Assembly: GCF_947493125.1 (NCBI RefSeq)
Contig: NZ_CANLQB010000002.1
Coordinates: forward strand, 124,001 to 188,000
Reading direction: 5' to 3'
From: an uncultured Roseobacter sp.
GTDB taxonomy: Bacteria; Pseudomonadota; Alphaproteobacteria; Rhodobacterales; Rhodobacteraceae
DNA: 64,000 bases
Below, in pieces: positions 52,153 through 60,778 of this stretch. The notes under the pieces were generated by a model that was not told the origin of the DNA, ran no database searches, and saw nothing but the letters and a program-made list of their open reading frames with translations. Both the position numbers and the translations under genes were made by a program. Numbering within the stretch: position 1 is the stretch's first letter; the number at the start of each line of letters is the position of its first letter.

Positions 52153-53250
52153 ATGGCCCAGATCGTGATCAAAAACGTGCGAAAGGAGTTCGGTGACTTC
52201 ACCGCAGTGAAGGAGTCGAGCTTCACCATCGAGGACGGCGAGTTCTTCATGCTGCTCGGCCCCTCCGGCTGCGGCAAGACCACGACGCTGCGCATGATCG
52301 CCGGTTTAGAGCTGCCGACCTCCGGCGAGATCTACCTCGACGGCGAAGAGATCAGCCAGCGCCCGCCCAGCCAGCGCGACATCGCCTTCGTGTTCCAGAT
52401 GTTCGCGCTCTACCCGCACATGAACGTTTACAAGAACCTGAGCTACCCGCTGGTGAGCCAAGGCATGCCCCGCGCCGCCGTGCGCGACAAGGTCGAGGAC
52501 GTCGCCCGGATCCTTGGCATCCAGAGCATCCTGAAGAAACCCGTGGGCGGCCTCTCGGGCGGCGATCGCCAGCGCGTGGCCCTCGGCCGCGCCATCGTGC
52601 GCGACCCCAAGGCCTTCATGATGGACGAACCGCTGGGCGCGCTTGATGCGGAGTTCCGCGAGCATATGGCCGAAGAGCTGCGCGCCCTGCACGACCGCAT
52701 GGGCGCCACCACCGTCTACGTCACGCACGACCAGCTTGAGGCGATGCAGATGGGCGACAAGATCGTGGTCATGAACAACGCCGTGGTTGAGCAATTCGGC
52801 ACGCCACAGGAAATCTACGACAAGCCCGCAACGATGTTCGTGGCCGACTTCATCGGCTCGCCCTCCATGAATTTCCTCAGCTTCGAAGGCTCGGTCGCAG
52901 CTGGCGCGCAGGAGATCGAGATGCAGGGCCACGCCCTGGCCGTCCCGCGCCAGATGCAAAGCGCCTCTGGCAAGCTGGTCTTCGGGGTCCGGCCGGAACA
53001 TGTAATCCTCAGCGACACTGGCAACTATCGCGGCGAGGTGCTGGCAACCGAATATCTCGGCACCACCCAGATCATCACGCTCGCCACACCCAATGGCGAG
53101 TTGAAAGCGCGGGTCCCCGCAGGTCAAGCGGCCAAGATCGGCGAGAAACTCGGCCTCGGTTTCAAGGGGGAGGCGGTGACGCTCTTCGACGACGCCACAG
53201 GCCGCGCCCTGCGCTCCGAGCTCAACCAGGGGATCGTGACCCATGGCTGA
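52153..53250 (+). CDS. Carbohydrate ABC transporter ATP-binding protein 1
   Basis: 365-aa MalK/UgpC-type ATPase. Walker A GPSGCGKTTT, signature LSGGDRQRVALGRA, Walker B AFMMDEP, switch YVTHDQ; all intact. The C-terminal half (about 235-365) is the regulatory OB-like domain, with FGVRPEHVIL. It overlaps ATPase 2 by 8 bp. With two different ATPases the transporter is probably a heterodimer, as in the rhizobial GlpS/GlpT system. Confidence 0.94.
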   Translation: MAQIVIKNVRKEFGDFTAVKESSFTIEDGEFFMLLGPSGCGKTTTLRMIAGLELPTSGEIYLDGEEISQRPPSQRDIAFVFQMFALYPHMNVYKNLSYPLVSQGMPRAAVRDKVEDVARILGIQSILKKPVGGLSGGDRQRVALGRAIVRDPKAFMMDEPLGALDAEFREHMAEELRALHDRMGATTVYVTHDQLEAMQMGDKIVVMNNAVVEQFGTPQEIYDKPATMFVADFIGSPSMNFLSFEGSVAAGAQEIEMQGHALAVPRQMQSASGKLVFGVRPEHVILSDTGNYRGEVLATEYLGTTQIITLATPNGELKARVPAGQAAKIGEKLGLGFKGEAVTLFDDATGRALRSELNQGIVTHG

Positions 53251-54238
53251 AGTCATCCTCAAGGGCGTCTGCAAGTCCTTCGGCGACACGGTCGGCGTCG
53301 CAGACATCGACATGACGATCCCCGATGGCGCCTTCGTGGTCTTGCTCGGCCCCACCGGTGCCGGCAAGACAACGACCCTCCGTCTGATCTCGGGCCTCGA
53401 AACCCTCGACGCGGGGGAGATCAGCATCGGCGGGCGCATCGTCAACGGCGAAACGCCCGCACAACGCGACATCGCCATGGTGTTCCAGCAATACTCGCTG
53501 TACCCGCATCTGACCGTGCGCGAGAACCTCGAATTCCCGCTGAAATCGCCGATCCTCAACACGCCGAAGGACGAGATTACCCGCAAAGTGAATGAGGTCG
53601 CGCAGGTGCTGCAGATCGGTCACAAGCTCGACAACAAGGCAACCGCCCTCTCGGGGGGCGAGATGCAGCGGGTCTCCATCGGACGTGCGCTGGTGCGCGA
53701 CCCTCAGGTCTATCTCATGGACGAGCCGCTCAGCTCGCTTGACGCCAAGTTGCGCACCGATCTGCGGATCGAACTCAAACGCATTCAGGCCAGCCTTGGC
53801 GCCACGATCCTCTACGTCACCCACGACCAGATCGAGGCGATGACCATGGCCACCCATGTCGGCGTTCTCAACGAAGGGCAGCTGGTGCAGTTCGGCACCC
53901 CGCGCGAGATCTACGAGAACCCGAACTCCGTCTATGTCGCTTCCCGCCTCGGCCAGCCGCGCATCAACATCCTGCCCGGCGACCTCTTCGGCACCGCCCC
54001 CAAAGGTGCGCATCACATCGGCTTGCGGCCCGAGCACGTGGCGCAAGGCCAAGGCCGCGCCGCGCGCATCGACCGGCTGGAGCGCTTGGGCGATCACACC
54101 CGCCTGCACCTGAATCTCGACGGGCATGGCATCATCACGCTGGCAGACCCGCACGCCGACTATGCGCCCGGCAACACGCTGAACATCGCACCGCAGGACC
54201 CGCTGTGCTTCGATGCACAAGGCGACCGGATTTACTGA
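53243..54238 (+). CDS. Carbohydrate ABC transporter ATP-binding protein 2
   Basis: 331-aa ATPase, clearly different in sequence from ATPase 1. Walker A GPTGAGKTTT, signature LSGGEMQRVSIGRA, Walker B VYLMDEP, switch YVTHDQ; all intact. The C-terminal regulatory domain is shorter than in ATPase 1 (ends about residue 331) but keeps GLRPEHV. GAAGAAGGAGACGACC follows for the kinase gene, 14 bp downstream. Confidence 0.94.
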   Translation: MAEVILKGVCKSFGDTVGVADIDMTIPDGAFVVLLGPTGAGKTTTLRLISGLETLDAGEISIGGRIVNGETPAQRDIAMVFQQYSLYPHLTVRENLEFPLKSPILNTPKDEITRKVNEVAQVLQIGHKLDNKATALSGGEMQRVSIGRALVRDPQVYLMDEPLSSLDAKLRTDLRIELKRIQASLGATILYVTHDQIEAMTMATHVGVLNEGQLVQFGTPREIYENPNSVYVASRLGQPRINILPGDLFGTAPKGAHHIGLRPEHVAQGQGRAARIDRLERLGDHTRLHLNLDGHGIITLADPHADYAPGNTLNIAPQDPLCFDAQGDRIY

Positions 54239-54252
54239 AGAAGGAGACGACC

Positions 54253-55884
54253 ATGGCCCAGTTCATCAACGACAAGGAAACGCTGGTCACAGATGCGATT
54301 GACGGTCTCCTCGCGACCTCGGGCGGGCGGCTCCATCGGCTCGACGGCTACCCGCATATCAAGGTGGTCTGCCGCAGCGACTGGGGCAAATCGCGCGTCG
54401 CGCTGATCTCAGGCGGCGGCTCCGGGCACGAGCCCGCGCATGCCGGGTTCGTCGGCGAAGGCATGTTGACGGCGGCGGTCTGCGGCGAGGTCTTTGCCTC
54501 GCCCTCGGTTGACGCGGTGCTTGCCGGCATTCTCGCGGTGACGGGCGAGGCGGGCTGCCTTCTAATCGTGAAGAACTACACCGGTGATCGGCTGAACTTC
54601 GGTCTCGCCGCAGAACGTGCGCGGGCGTATGGCTTGAAGGTCTCCATGGTCGTTGTGGACGACGACATTGCTCTGCCAGATCTGCCGCAGGCCCGTGGCG
54701 TCGCGGGGACGCTCTTCGTGCACAAGATCGCCGGTGCCATGGCCGAAGAGGGCGCCGACCTTGAAAAGATAACGGAGGCTGCGGAACGTGTGATCGGCCA
54801 GATGGCCTCTATCGGCAAGTCCCTCGACACCTGCACCGTGCCCGGTTCCGCCAAGGAGGACCGCATCGCGCCGGGCAAGGCAGAGCTGGGCCTCGGCATC
54901 CACGGCGAAGCAGGCGTCGAGCAGGTCGATTTCACCGGCGCCACCCGCGCCATGGAAATGGTGCTCGACAAGCTGGCCCCCCATATGGGCGACCAGCCCC
55001 ACGTTGCCCTGTTGAACAATCTTGGCAGCACCACGCCGCTGGAAATGGCGGTGCTCGCGCACGCACTGGCCACATCCGACAAATCCACGTCGATCAAAGC
55101 CATCGTCGGTCCTGCGCCCCTGATGACCTCGCTCGACATGCACGGGTTTTCCGTCTCCGTCCTTCCGCTGACCGACGACGCGCAGGCGGGGCTGGCCCGC
55201 CCGGTCGACCTGCCCGACTGGCCGGGCCTCGCGATGCTGAGCCCTGTCGATGTGAAACCCCTGCCCGATGGGCTGAGCCCGATCCAACCCATCCCGTCCG
55301 ATCACCCGGCCACCCGCAGCCTGATCGAGACCTGCTGCGACCTGCTGATCGCCGCGGAGACCGATCTCAACACGCTCGACGCCAAATCCGGCGATGGCGA
55401 CACCGGCAGCACGCTCGCCACCGCCGCACGCGCGCTGAAGGGGTCGCTCGACCGGATGCCGCTCGCAGATCTCACCCAGCTGTTCCGCGCGGTCGGCAAC
55501 GAGCTGAGCCAGACCATGGGCGGCTCGTCGGGCGTGATCCTTGCGATCTTCTTCGGGGCCACCGGCGATGCCTGCGCCAATGGAAAACCAACGCCCGAGG
55601 CCCTGCGCACCGGGCTGAAGCGCATCAGCGAAGTCGGCGGCGCCACGACCGGAGACCGCACGATGATTGACGCGCTGCACCCGGCATTGGAGACGCTCCC
55701 GCAAGGCATAGCCGCCGCAGCACAGGCCGCCCGTACGGGCGCGAATGGAACGGCACAGATGACCCGCGCAAAGGCAGGCCGCGCCTCTTATGTGCCGGAA
55801 GCAAACCTGATCGGTCACAACGATCCCGGCGCCGAGGCGGTCGCCCGGCTCTTTGAGGGGCTGGCCACCGCACTCAAGGACTAG
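54253..55884 (+). CDS. Fused DhaK-DhaL kinase (dihydroxyacetone or ketotetrose kinase)
   Basis: 543-aa ATP-dependent kinase of the DAK family. The DhaK domain (1-330) has GGGSGHEPAHAGFVG, NYTGDRLNFG and the covalent substrate His217 in GIHGEAG. The DhaL domain (about 350-543) has the Mg-ATP motif AKSGDGDTGSTL (D381, D383), TMGGSSG, GDRTMIDALHPA and GRASYV. Natural substrates in this family include dihydroxyacetone and D- or L-erythrulose. An ABC importer, isomerase and dehydrogenase in the operon favour a ketose made from an imported polyol (inference). ATG 54253 follows AAGGAG. Confidence 0.9.
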   Translation: MAQFINDKETLVTDAIDGLLATSGGRLHRLDGYPHIKVVCRSDWGKSRVALISGGGSGHEPAHAGFVGEGMLTAAVCGEVFASPSVDAVLAGILAVTGEAGCLLIVKNYTGDRLNFGLAAERARAYGLKVSMVVVDDDIALPDLPQARGVAGTLFVHKIAGAMAEEGADLEKITEAAERVIGQMASIGKSLDTCTVPGSAKEDRIAPGKAELGLGIHGEAGVEQVDFTGATRAMEMVLDKLAPHMGDQPHVALLNNLGSTTPLEMAVLAHALATSDKSTSIKAIVGPAPLMTSLDMHGFSVSVLPLTDDAQAGLARPVDLPDWPGLAMLSPVDVKPLPDGLSPIQPIPSDHPATRSLIETCCDLLIAAETDLNTLDAKSGDGDTGSTLATAARALKGSLDRMPLADLTQLFRAVGNELSQTMGGSSGVILAIFFGATGDACANGKPTPEALRTGLKRISEVGGATTGDRTMIDALHPALETLPQGIAAAAQAARTGANGTAQMTRAKAGRASYVPEANLIGHNDPGAEAVARLFEGLATALKD

Positions 55885-55893
55885 CACATCCGC

Positions 55894-56970
55894 ATGAAGC
55901 CCGGCCGAGACACGCCTCTGAACCCCACGGTCAACGACATCGCCCGCGTCGCACAGGTGAGCCTCGCCACCGTGGATCGGGTGCTGAACGAACGCCCGGG
56001 CGTGCGCAAGGTCACGGTCGAGAAGGTCAACCGCGCCATCGCCGATCTGGGGTATGTACGCGACACCGCTGCCGCCAATCTGGCGCGCGGGCGGGTCTAT
56101 CGGTTTCTCTTCATCCTGCCTGCGGCGAACAACGAATTCATCGACCTGATTGAACGGCAAGTGACCGATCTCGCCACCGGGCTGAAACGCGAGCGGACGC
56201 AAGTCTCCTGCATGCGGGTGCCCGCCTTCGACCCGATGGCGCTTGCGGACGCGATCAATGCCCTTGATCCGGCGGAGGTCAATGGCGTGGCCATCTTCGG
56301 GCCTGAGACGCCTTCCGTTCGCGACAGCATATCGCGGCTGCGCGCCCATGGGGTGTCGGTCGTCTCTCTGGTCTCCGACATTCCCAGCTCGGAACGCAAT
56401 GCCTATGTCGGCATCGACAACATCGCCGCCGGGCGCACCGCTGCGCAGCTCATGGGCCGGTTTCTCGGACCCCGGGGCGGAGACGTCCTTGTCGTCACGG
56501 GCTCCATGCTTGCGCGCGATCATCTGGAGCGTCGCCTCGGCTTTGACGAGGTCATGGCGCAGGACTTCCCGCAGTTGAATGTGTTGGCCTCCCTCGAAGG
56601 GCGGGACGATCCCGAGCTCATCGAGCGGCTCCTGCCGCAGGCGCTCGCGCCCGAGCGCAACATCGTCGGCATCTACTCGTCGGCAGCCGGGAACGCCGGG
56701 CTGATCCGGCATTTCGATGCCACCGCCCCGGCGCCGCACCCCGTGGTGATTGCCCATGAGCTCACACCGCTGTCGCGCGATGCGCTGGGGCGCGGGCTCT
56801 TCGACGCGGTAATCAGCCAGGATTCGGGCCACCTGGTGCGCAGCGCCATCCGGATCATGCGCGCGAACAGCGACAGCGCCCCGATCAACATGGCGCAGGA
56901 GCGGATCCGGATCGACATTTATCTGAAGGAAAATCTGCCACCCGACCCGGGTGGCGCAACGGGAGGATGA
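55894..56970 (+). CDS. LacI family transcriptional regulator of the carbohydrate operon
   Basis: 358-aa repressor. The N-terminal HTH reads TVNDIARVAQVSLATVDRVLNERPGVRKVT (about residues 12-41) with hinge region NLARGRVYRF; the rest is a periplasmic-binding-protein-like effector domain (FLFILPAANNEFIDL, GVAIFGPETP, VGIDNIAAGRTAAQLMGRFL). Encoded inside the operon, so autoregulation through the paired palindromes at 47997-48042 is likely. The effector is presumably the substrate or an intermediate. Confidence 0.92.
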   Translation: MKPGRDTPLNPTVNDIARVAQVSLATVDRVLNERPGVRKVTVEKVNRAIADLGYVRDTAAANLARGRVYRFLFILPAANNEFIDLIERQVTDLATGLKRERTQVSCMRVPAFDPMALADAINALDPAEVNGVAIFGPETPSVRDSISRLRAHGVSVVSLVSDIPSSERNAYVGIDNIAAGRTAAQLMGRFLGPRGGDVLVVTGSMLARDHLERRLGFDEVMAQDFPQLNVLASLEGRDDPELIERLLPQALAPERNIVGIYSSAAGNAGLIRHFDATAPAPHPVVIAHELTPLSRDALGRGLFDAVISQDSGHLVRSAIRIMRANSDSAPINMAQERIRIDIYLKENLPPDPGGATGG

Positions 56971-56971
56971 C

Positions 56972-58030
56972 ATGAAAACCATCAAGGGACCGGCGCTGTT
57001 TCTGGCGCAATTCGCGGGCGACGACGCGCCCTTCAATTCCTGGGACGCGATCACGAAATGGGCGGCAGGCTGCGGTTATAAGGGCGTGCAGGTGCCCAGC
57101 TGGGACGGGCGGCTGTTCGATCTCGCCAAAGCAGCAGAGAGCAAGGACTACTGCGATGAGATCAAGGGCACAGCGGCAGACAACGGCGTCGAAGTGACGG
57201 AGCTGTCAACCCACCTGCAGGGCCAGCTGGTCGCCGTGCATCCGGCCTATGACGCAGCGTTCGACGGGTTTGCCGACCCGTCCGTGCATGGCAACCCCAA
57301 GGCCCGGCAGGAATGGGCGGTCGATCAGGTCATGAAGGCGATCAGCGCCTCGGCCAACCTCGGCATCCGGGACCACGTCTCCTTCTCCGGCGCGCTCGCC
57401 TGGCCTTACATTTACCCGTGGCCGCAACGTCCCGCGGGCCTGGTTGAAACGGCCTTCGACGAGCTTGCCAAACGCTGGCGCCCGATCCTCGACCATGCCG
57501 AGGAGAACGACGTCAACATCTGCTATGAAATCCATCCCGGCGAAGACCTGCACGACGGCGTGACCTTCGAGATGTTCCTGGAGCGGGTCGACAACCACGC
57601 GCGCTGCAACATGCTCTACGACCCGTCGCATTTCGTGCTGCAGTGCCTCGACTATCTCGATCACATCGACATCTACGCCGAGCGGATCAAGATGTTCCAC
57701 GTCAAGGATGCCGAGTTCAATCCGACCGGACGGCAGGGGGTCTACGGCGGCTACCAATCTTGGGTGGATCGCGCCGGGCGCTTCCGGTCCTTGGGCGATG
57801 GGCAAGTCGATTTCTCCGCGATCTTTTCGAAGCTGACGTCCAATGATTTCGACGGCTGGGCCGTGGTCGAATGGGAGTGCTGCCTCAAGCACCCGGAGGA
57901 CGGTGCCCGCGAAGGCGCACAGTTCGTGAAGGACCATATCATCCGCGTGACCGAACGCGCCTTTGACGACTTCGCCGACGGCGGCACGGATGAGGCCGCA
58001 AACCGCAAGATGCTGGGGATCGGATCATGA
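56972..58030 (+). CDS. Sugar phosphate isomerase/epimerase family TIM-barrel protein
   Basis: 352-aa xylose-isomerase-like TIM barrel with an intact metal site: E186 (ICYEIHPGED), D217 and H220 (YDPSHF), H243 and D246 (FHVKDAEF), E300/E302 (VVEWECC). Reaction candidates are ketose-aldose isomerisation, epimerisation or elimination on a keto sugar. GGAGG overlaps the LacI stop region and supports ATG 56972. Its stop overlaps the dehydrogenase gene at ATGA, so the two enzymes probably act in sequence. Confidence 0.9.
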   Translation: MKTIKGPALFLAQFAGDDAPFNSWDAITKWAAGCGYKGVQVPSWDGRLFDLAKAAESKDYCDEIKGTAADNGVEVTELSTHLQGQLVAVHPAYDAAFDGFADPSVHGNPKARQEWAVDQVMKAISASANLGIRDHVSFSGALAWPYIYPWPQRPAGLVETAFDELAKRWRPILDHAEENDVNICYEIHPGEDLHDGVTFEMFLERVDNHARCNMLYDPSHFVLQCLDYLDHIDIYAERIKMFHVKDAEFNPTGRQGVYGGYQSWVDRAGRFRSLGDGQVDFSAIFSKLTSNDFDGWAVVEWECCLKHPEDGAREGAQFVKDHIIRVTERAFDDFADGGTDEAANRKMLGIGS

Positions 58031-59160
58031 GCAATCGCATACGCCTAGGTATGGTTGGCGGCGGCAATGATGCCTTCATCGGCGCCGTCCACCGCATCGC
58101 CGCGCGGCTGGATGATCGCTATGAGCTTGTCGCGGGCGCGCTGTCCTCGACGCCCGAAAAGTCCCGCGCCTCGGGGGAGGCGCTCGGCCTCCCGCGCATC
58201 TATGACGGCTTCAAACAGATGGCGATCCGCGAGGCGCGCCGCAAAGACGGCATCGAAGCGGTCGCCATCGTCACGCCCAACCACATGCACTTCGCCGCAG
58301 CCCGCGAATTCCTCAAACGCGACATCCATGTGATCTGCGACAAGCCGCTGACCTCGACCATGGCGGACGCCCGCAAGATGGTGAAGGCGGTCGAGGCGTC
58401 GAACGCGCTCTTCGTGCTGACGCACAATTACACCGGCTACCCGATGGTGCGGCACGCGCGCGAGATGGTCGCCAAGGGCGAAATCGGCAAGATCCGTGTC
58501 GTGCAGGTCGAATACCCGCAGGACTGGCTCACCGTCGAGCAGGACTTCAAGCAGGCGAACTGGCGCACCGACCCCGCGCGCTCCGGCGCAGGCGGCTCGA
58601 CCGGCGACATCGGCACCCACGCCCACAACCTCGCGCGCTTCATCACCGGGCTGGAGGTCGAAAGCCTCGCCGCCGACCTCGATGCCTTCGTGCCGGGCCG
58701 GCAGGTCGACGACAACGGTCACGTGATGCTGCGGTTCCACGGAGGCGCCAAGGGGATGCTCTGGTGCAGCCAGGTCGCGCCCGGGAACGAGAACGCCCTG
58801 CGCATCCGCGTCTATGGCGAAACCGGCGGCCTCGAATGGGCGCAGGAGGACCCAAACGGCCTCTGGCACACGCCGTTCGGCGAGCCCAAGCGGCTGATCA
58901 CCCGCAATGGCGCAGGCGCCGGAGACGCCGCCGCACGGGTCAGCCGCGTGCCACCGGGCCATCCGGAGGGCTATCTGGAAGGGTTTGCGAACATCTACAG
59001 CGAAGCCGCCGAGGCCATCGTGGCCCACCGCGACGGCGCAAAACCCCATGGCGATGTCACCTACCCCACCATCACCGACGGCTGGCGCGGCATGCAGTTC
59101 ATCGATGCCTGCGTGCGCTCCTCTGCGCGCAACGCCGCCTGGGTGACGCTGGGCGATTAA
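58027..59160 (+). CDS. Gfo/Idh/MocA family oxidoreductase
   Basis: 377-aa NAD(P)-dependent sugar or polyol dehydrogenase. Nucleotide fold MVGGGNDAFIGAVHR at the N terminus; the EKP-type motif is ICDKPLT (D105-K106-P107); catalytic Asp/His in STGDIGTHAHNLARF (D194, H198). Relatives paired with a TIM-barrel isomerase include enzymes that oxidise sugars at C3, such as levoglucosan dehydrogenase; that link is from memory and is an inference. Last gene of the operon. Confidence 0.91.
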   Translation: MSNRIRLGMVGGGNDAFIGAVHRIAARLDDRYELVAGALSSTPEKSRASGEALGLPRIYDGFKQMAIREARRKDGIEAVAIVTPNHMHFAAAREFLKRDIHVICDKPLTSTMADARKMVKAVEASNALFVLTHNYTGYPMVRHAREMVAKGEIGKIRVVQVEYPQDWLTVEQDFKQANWRTDPARSGAGGSTGDIGTHAHNLARFITGLEVESLAADLDAFVPGRQVDDNGHVMLRFHGGAKGMLWCSQVAPGNENALRIRVYGETGGLEWAQEDPNGLWHTPFGEPKRLITRNGAGAGDAAARVSRVPPGHPEGYLEGFANIYSEAAEAIVAHRDGAKPHGDVTYPTITDGWRGMQFIDACVRSSARNAAWVTLGD

Positions 59161-59398
59161 CCAAAGCTGACCTACCCCCGGGGTATCAACACACTGTTTA
59201 TGCTCCGGATACAGTCACGCAGACACCAGCGGCGCGGACCGTATCATATTGGATTTGTTTACCTTTCGAATAGGGCAACGACGCGCGATCTTTCGCACCT
59301 GCAGCACCGGGAAAATACGTCTCAAATCCGCCCGGCTTCCGAAAGGACTTGGCAACACCTCTGGGCCATCCTCTTCATTTTAATGATAGAGAGGACCC
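59161..59398. other. Intergenic region before the PAS gene
   Basis: 238 bp, noticeably richer in A/T near its 3' half than the flanking genes. It starts with a short palindrome TACCCCCGGGGTA just after the dehydrogenase stop, which could be a weak hairpin. No coding frame, tRNA or confident promoter was seen. Confidence 0.5.
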
Positions 59399-60082
59399 AT
59401 GTTAGACACCAGTTCCGCCGAGAACCTTGCGGCATTACTTGATCAATTTTCAATTCCGATGTTCGCCGCAGAGCGGGCCACCGCGGATCATGATTTCGAA
59501 CTGATCTGCATCAACCGCGCGCATGCAGACGCCACCGGCTTTGATCCGGCAACCGCCCGCGGTGTGGCGCTGCGCAACCTGCTGCCGCCCAATCAGGCGG
59601 AGATCGTTATCGGCCGCTATACCGAATGCACGCGGACCCAAAGCCCGCAGCGCTATCTCGAGACGCTGACATTGCCCGGCGGCATCCAGCAATGGGATAC
59701 GACGATCCAGCCCGTGCGCCTGCCCTCGGGCGGGGACAGAGTGATCGGGACGGCCATCCAGATCGCCGGTGACAGCCCCTCCGACGGCACCCAGATGACC
59801 TATGACGATATCCGGTATTTCTCGGCCATGGCGGATATGCAGCTTCAGAACCTGCTGTCCATGTTCGAAGCTGCGCGCGATCAGGGGCTCTTCAGCGACG
59901 ACAGCGCCAGCCGCGTCACCCAGCTCTGCTGTGTCTGTCGCTCGGTGCAACGCTCCGTCGAAGATATCCGGGAAACCGTGCGGCGCGCCAGGCCCGAGAC
60001 GTCCGACACGCCTGCAGACCTGGATCAGACCGGCGGCGACACCCTGCGCGCGTTGAACGACTCGACACGGTCCGACGGCTGA
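59399..60082 (+). CDS. PAS-domain protein without an output domain
   Basis: 227-aa cytosolic protein. Residues about 10-125 form a PAS fold (LLDQFSIPMFAAERATADHDFELICINRAHADATGFDP, then TLTLPGGIQQWDTTIQPV). After that comes a helical region with SAMADMQLQNLLSMFEAA, and VTQLCCVCRSVQRSVEDI, which contains a Cys cluster (CCVC). No kinase, cyclase or DNA-binding domain is present. GAGAGGA precedes the ATG. It may pass its signal to a separate protein; partner unknown. Confidence 0.75.
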   Translation: MLDTSSAENLAALLDQFSIPMFAAERATADHDFELICINRAHADATGFDPATARGVALRNLLPPNQAEIVIGRYTECTRTQSPQRYLETLTLPGGIQQWDTTIQPVRLPSGGDRVIGTAIQIAGDSPSDGTQMTYDDIRYFSAMADMQLQNLLSMFEAARDQGLFSDDSASRVTQLCCVCRSVQRSVEDIRETVRRARPETSDTPADLDQTGGDTLRALNDSTRSDG

Positions 60083-60163
60083 GCGGAACCGGGCCAAACA
60101 CCGCCGATCTTTCCCCCCAAGCGGCGCTTTCACAGACGCACAAGGCAAGCTATAGGGGGGCGC

Positions 60164-60778
60164 ATGACACACAGCGTTTACAAACATGATCTGCCGGATG
60201 GGCTCGACCTCGGGCCCATCGTCGCCATCGACTGCGAGACCATGGGGCTTCACCCGCACCGCGATCGGCTCTGCGTCGTGCAGCTTTCGGGCGGCGATGG
60301 CAAAGCGCACCTCGTGCAGATCGCGAAAGGACAGACCGAGGCGCCGAACCTCTGCGCCCTGCTGGCCGATCCGAAGGTGCTCAAGCTCTTTCACTTCGGG
60401 CGGTTCGACATCGCGGCCATGCACCACGCATTCGGTACGCTGGCGTCGCCTGTCTATTGCACGAAGATCGCCAGCCGCCTCGTGCGCACCTACACCGACC
60501 GGCACGGGCTGGCCAAACTGCTCCAGGAGATGCTCAACATCGACATCTCCAAACAGCAGCAATCGAGCGACTGGGGCGCCGATACGCTGGCCGAGGCACA
60601 GGTCGAGTACGCCGCATCCGACGTACTCTATCTGCACCAGTTGCGCGAGGCGCTGAACGCAATGCTCGAGCGCGAAGGCCGAATGGAGCTCGCGCAGGCA
60701 TGCTTTGATTTCCTGCCCACCCGCGCCCAGCTTGACCTCCAAGGCTGGCCCGACACGGATATCTTCGCCCATTCATGA
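60164..60778 (+). CDS. Ribonuclease D-type 3'-5' exonuclease (short form, no HRDC)
   Basis: 204-aa DEDDy exonuclease: VAIDCETMGLHPHRDRLCVVQLS (Exo I), FHFGRFDIAAMHHAFG (Exo II) and YAASDVLYLHQL (Exo III, Tyr and Asp). It lacks the HRDC domains of full-length RNase D, so it corresponds to the short Rnd-like proteins of alphaproteobacteria. Its stop overlaps kdsD at ATGA, making it first in the lipopolysaccharide block. Confidence 0.9.
   Translation: MTHSVYKHDLPDGLDLGPIVAIDCETMGLHPHRDRLCVVQLSGGDGKAHLVQIAKGQTEAPNLCALLADPKVLKLFHFGRFDIAAMHHAFGTLASPVYCTKIASRLVRTYTDRHGLAKLLQEMLNIDISKQQQSSDWGADTLAEAQVEYAASDVLYLHQLREALNAMLEREGRMELAQACFDFLPTRAQLDLQGWPDTDIFAHS

Noticed and set aside
54562-57054. Long open frame on the minus strand (830 codons), also a 523-codon plus-strand frame at 16536-18107
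   Set aside because: Both are antisense to well-supported genes (dhaK/lacI/isomerase and the ABC-like gene), show no family motifs and arise from GC-rich codon bias.
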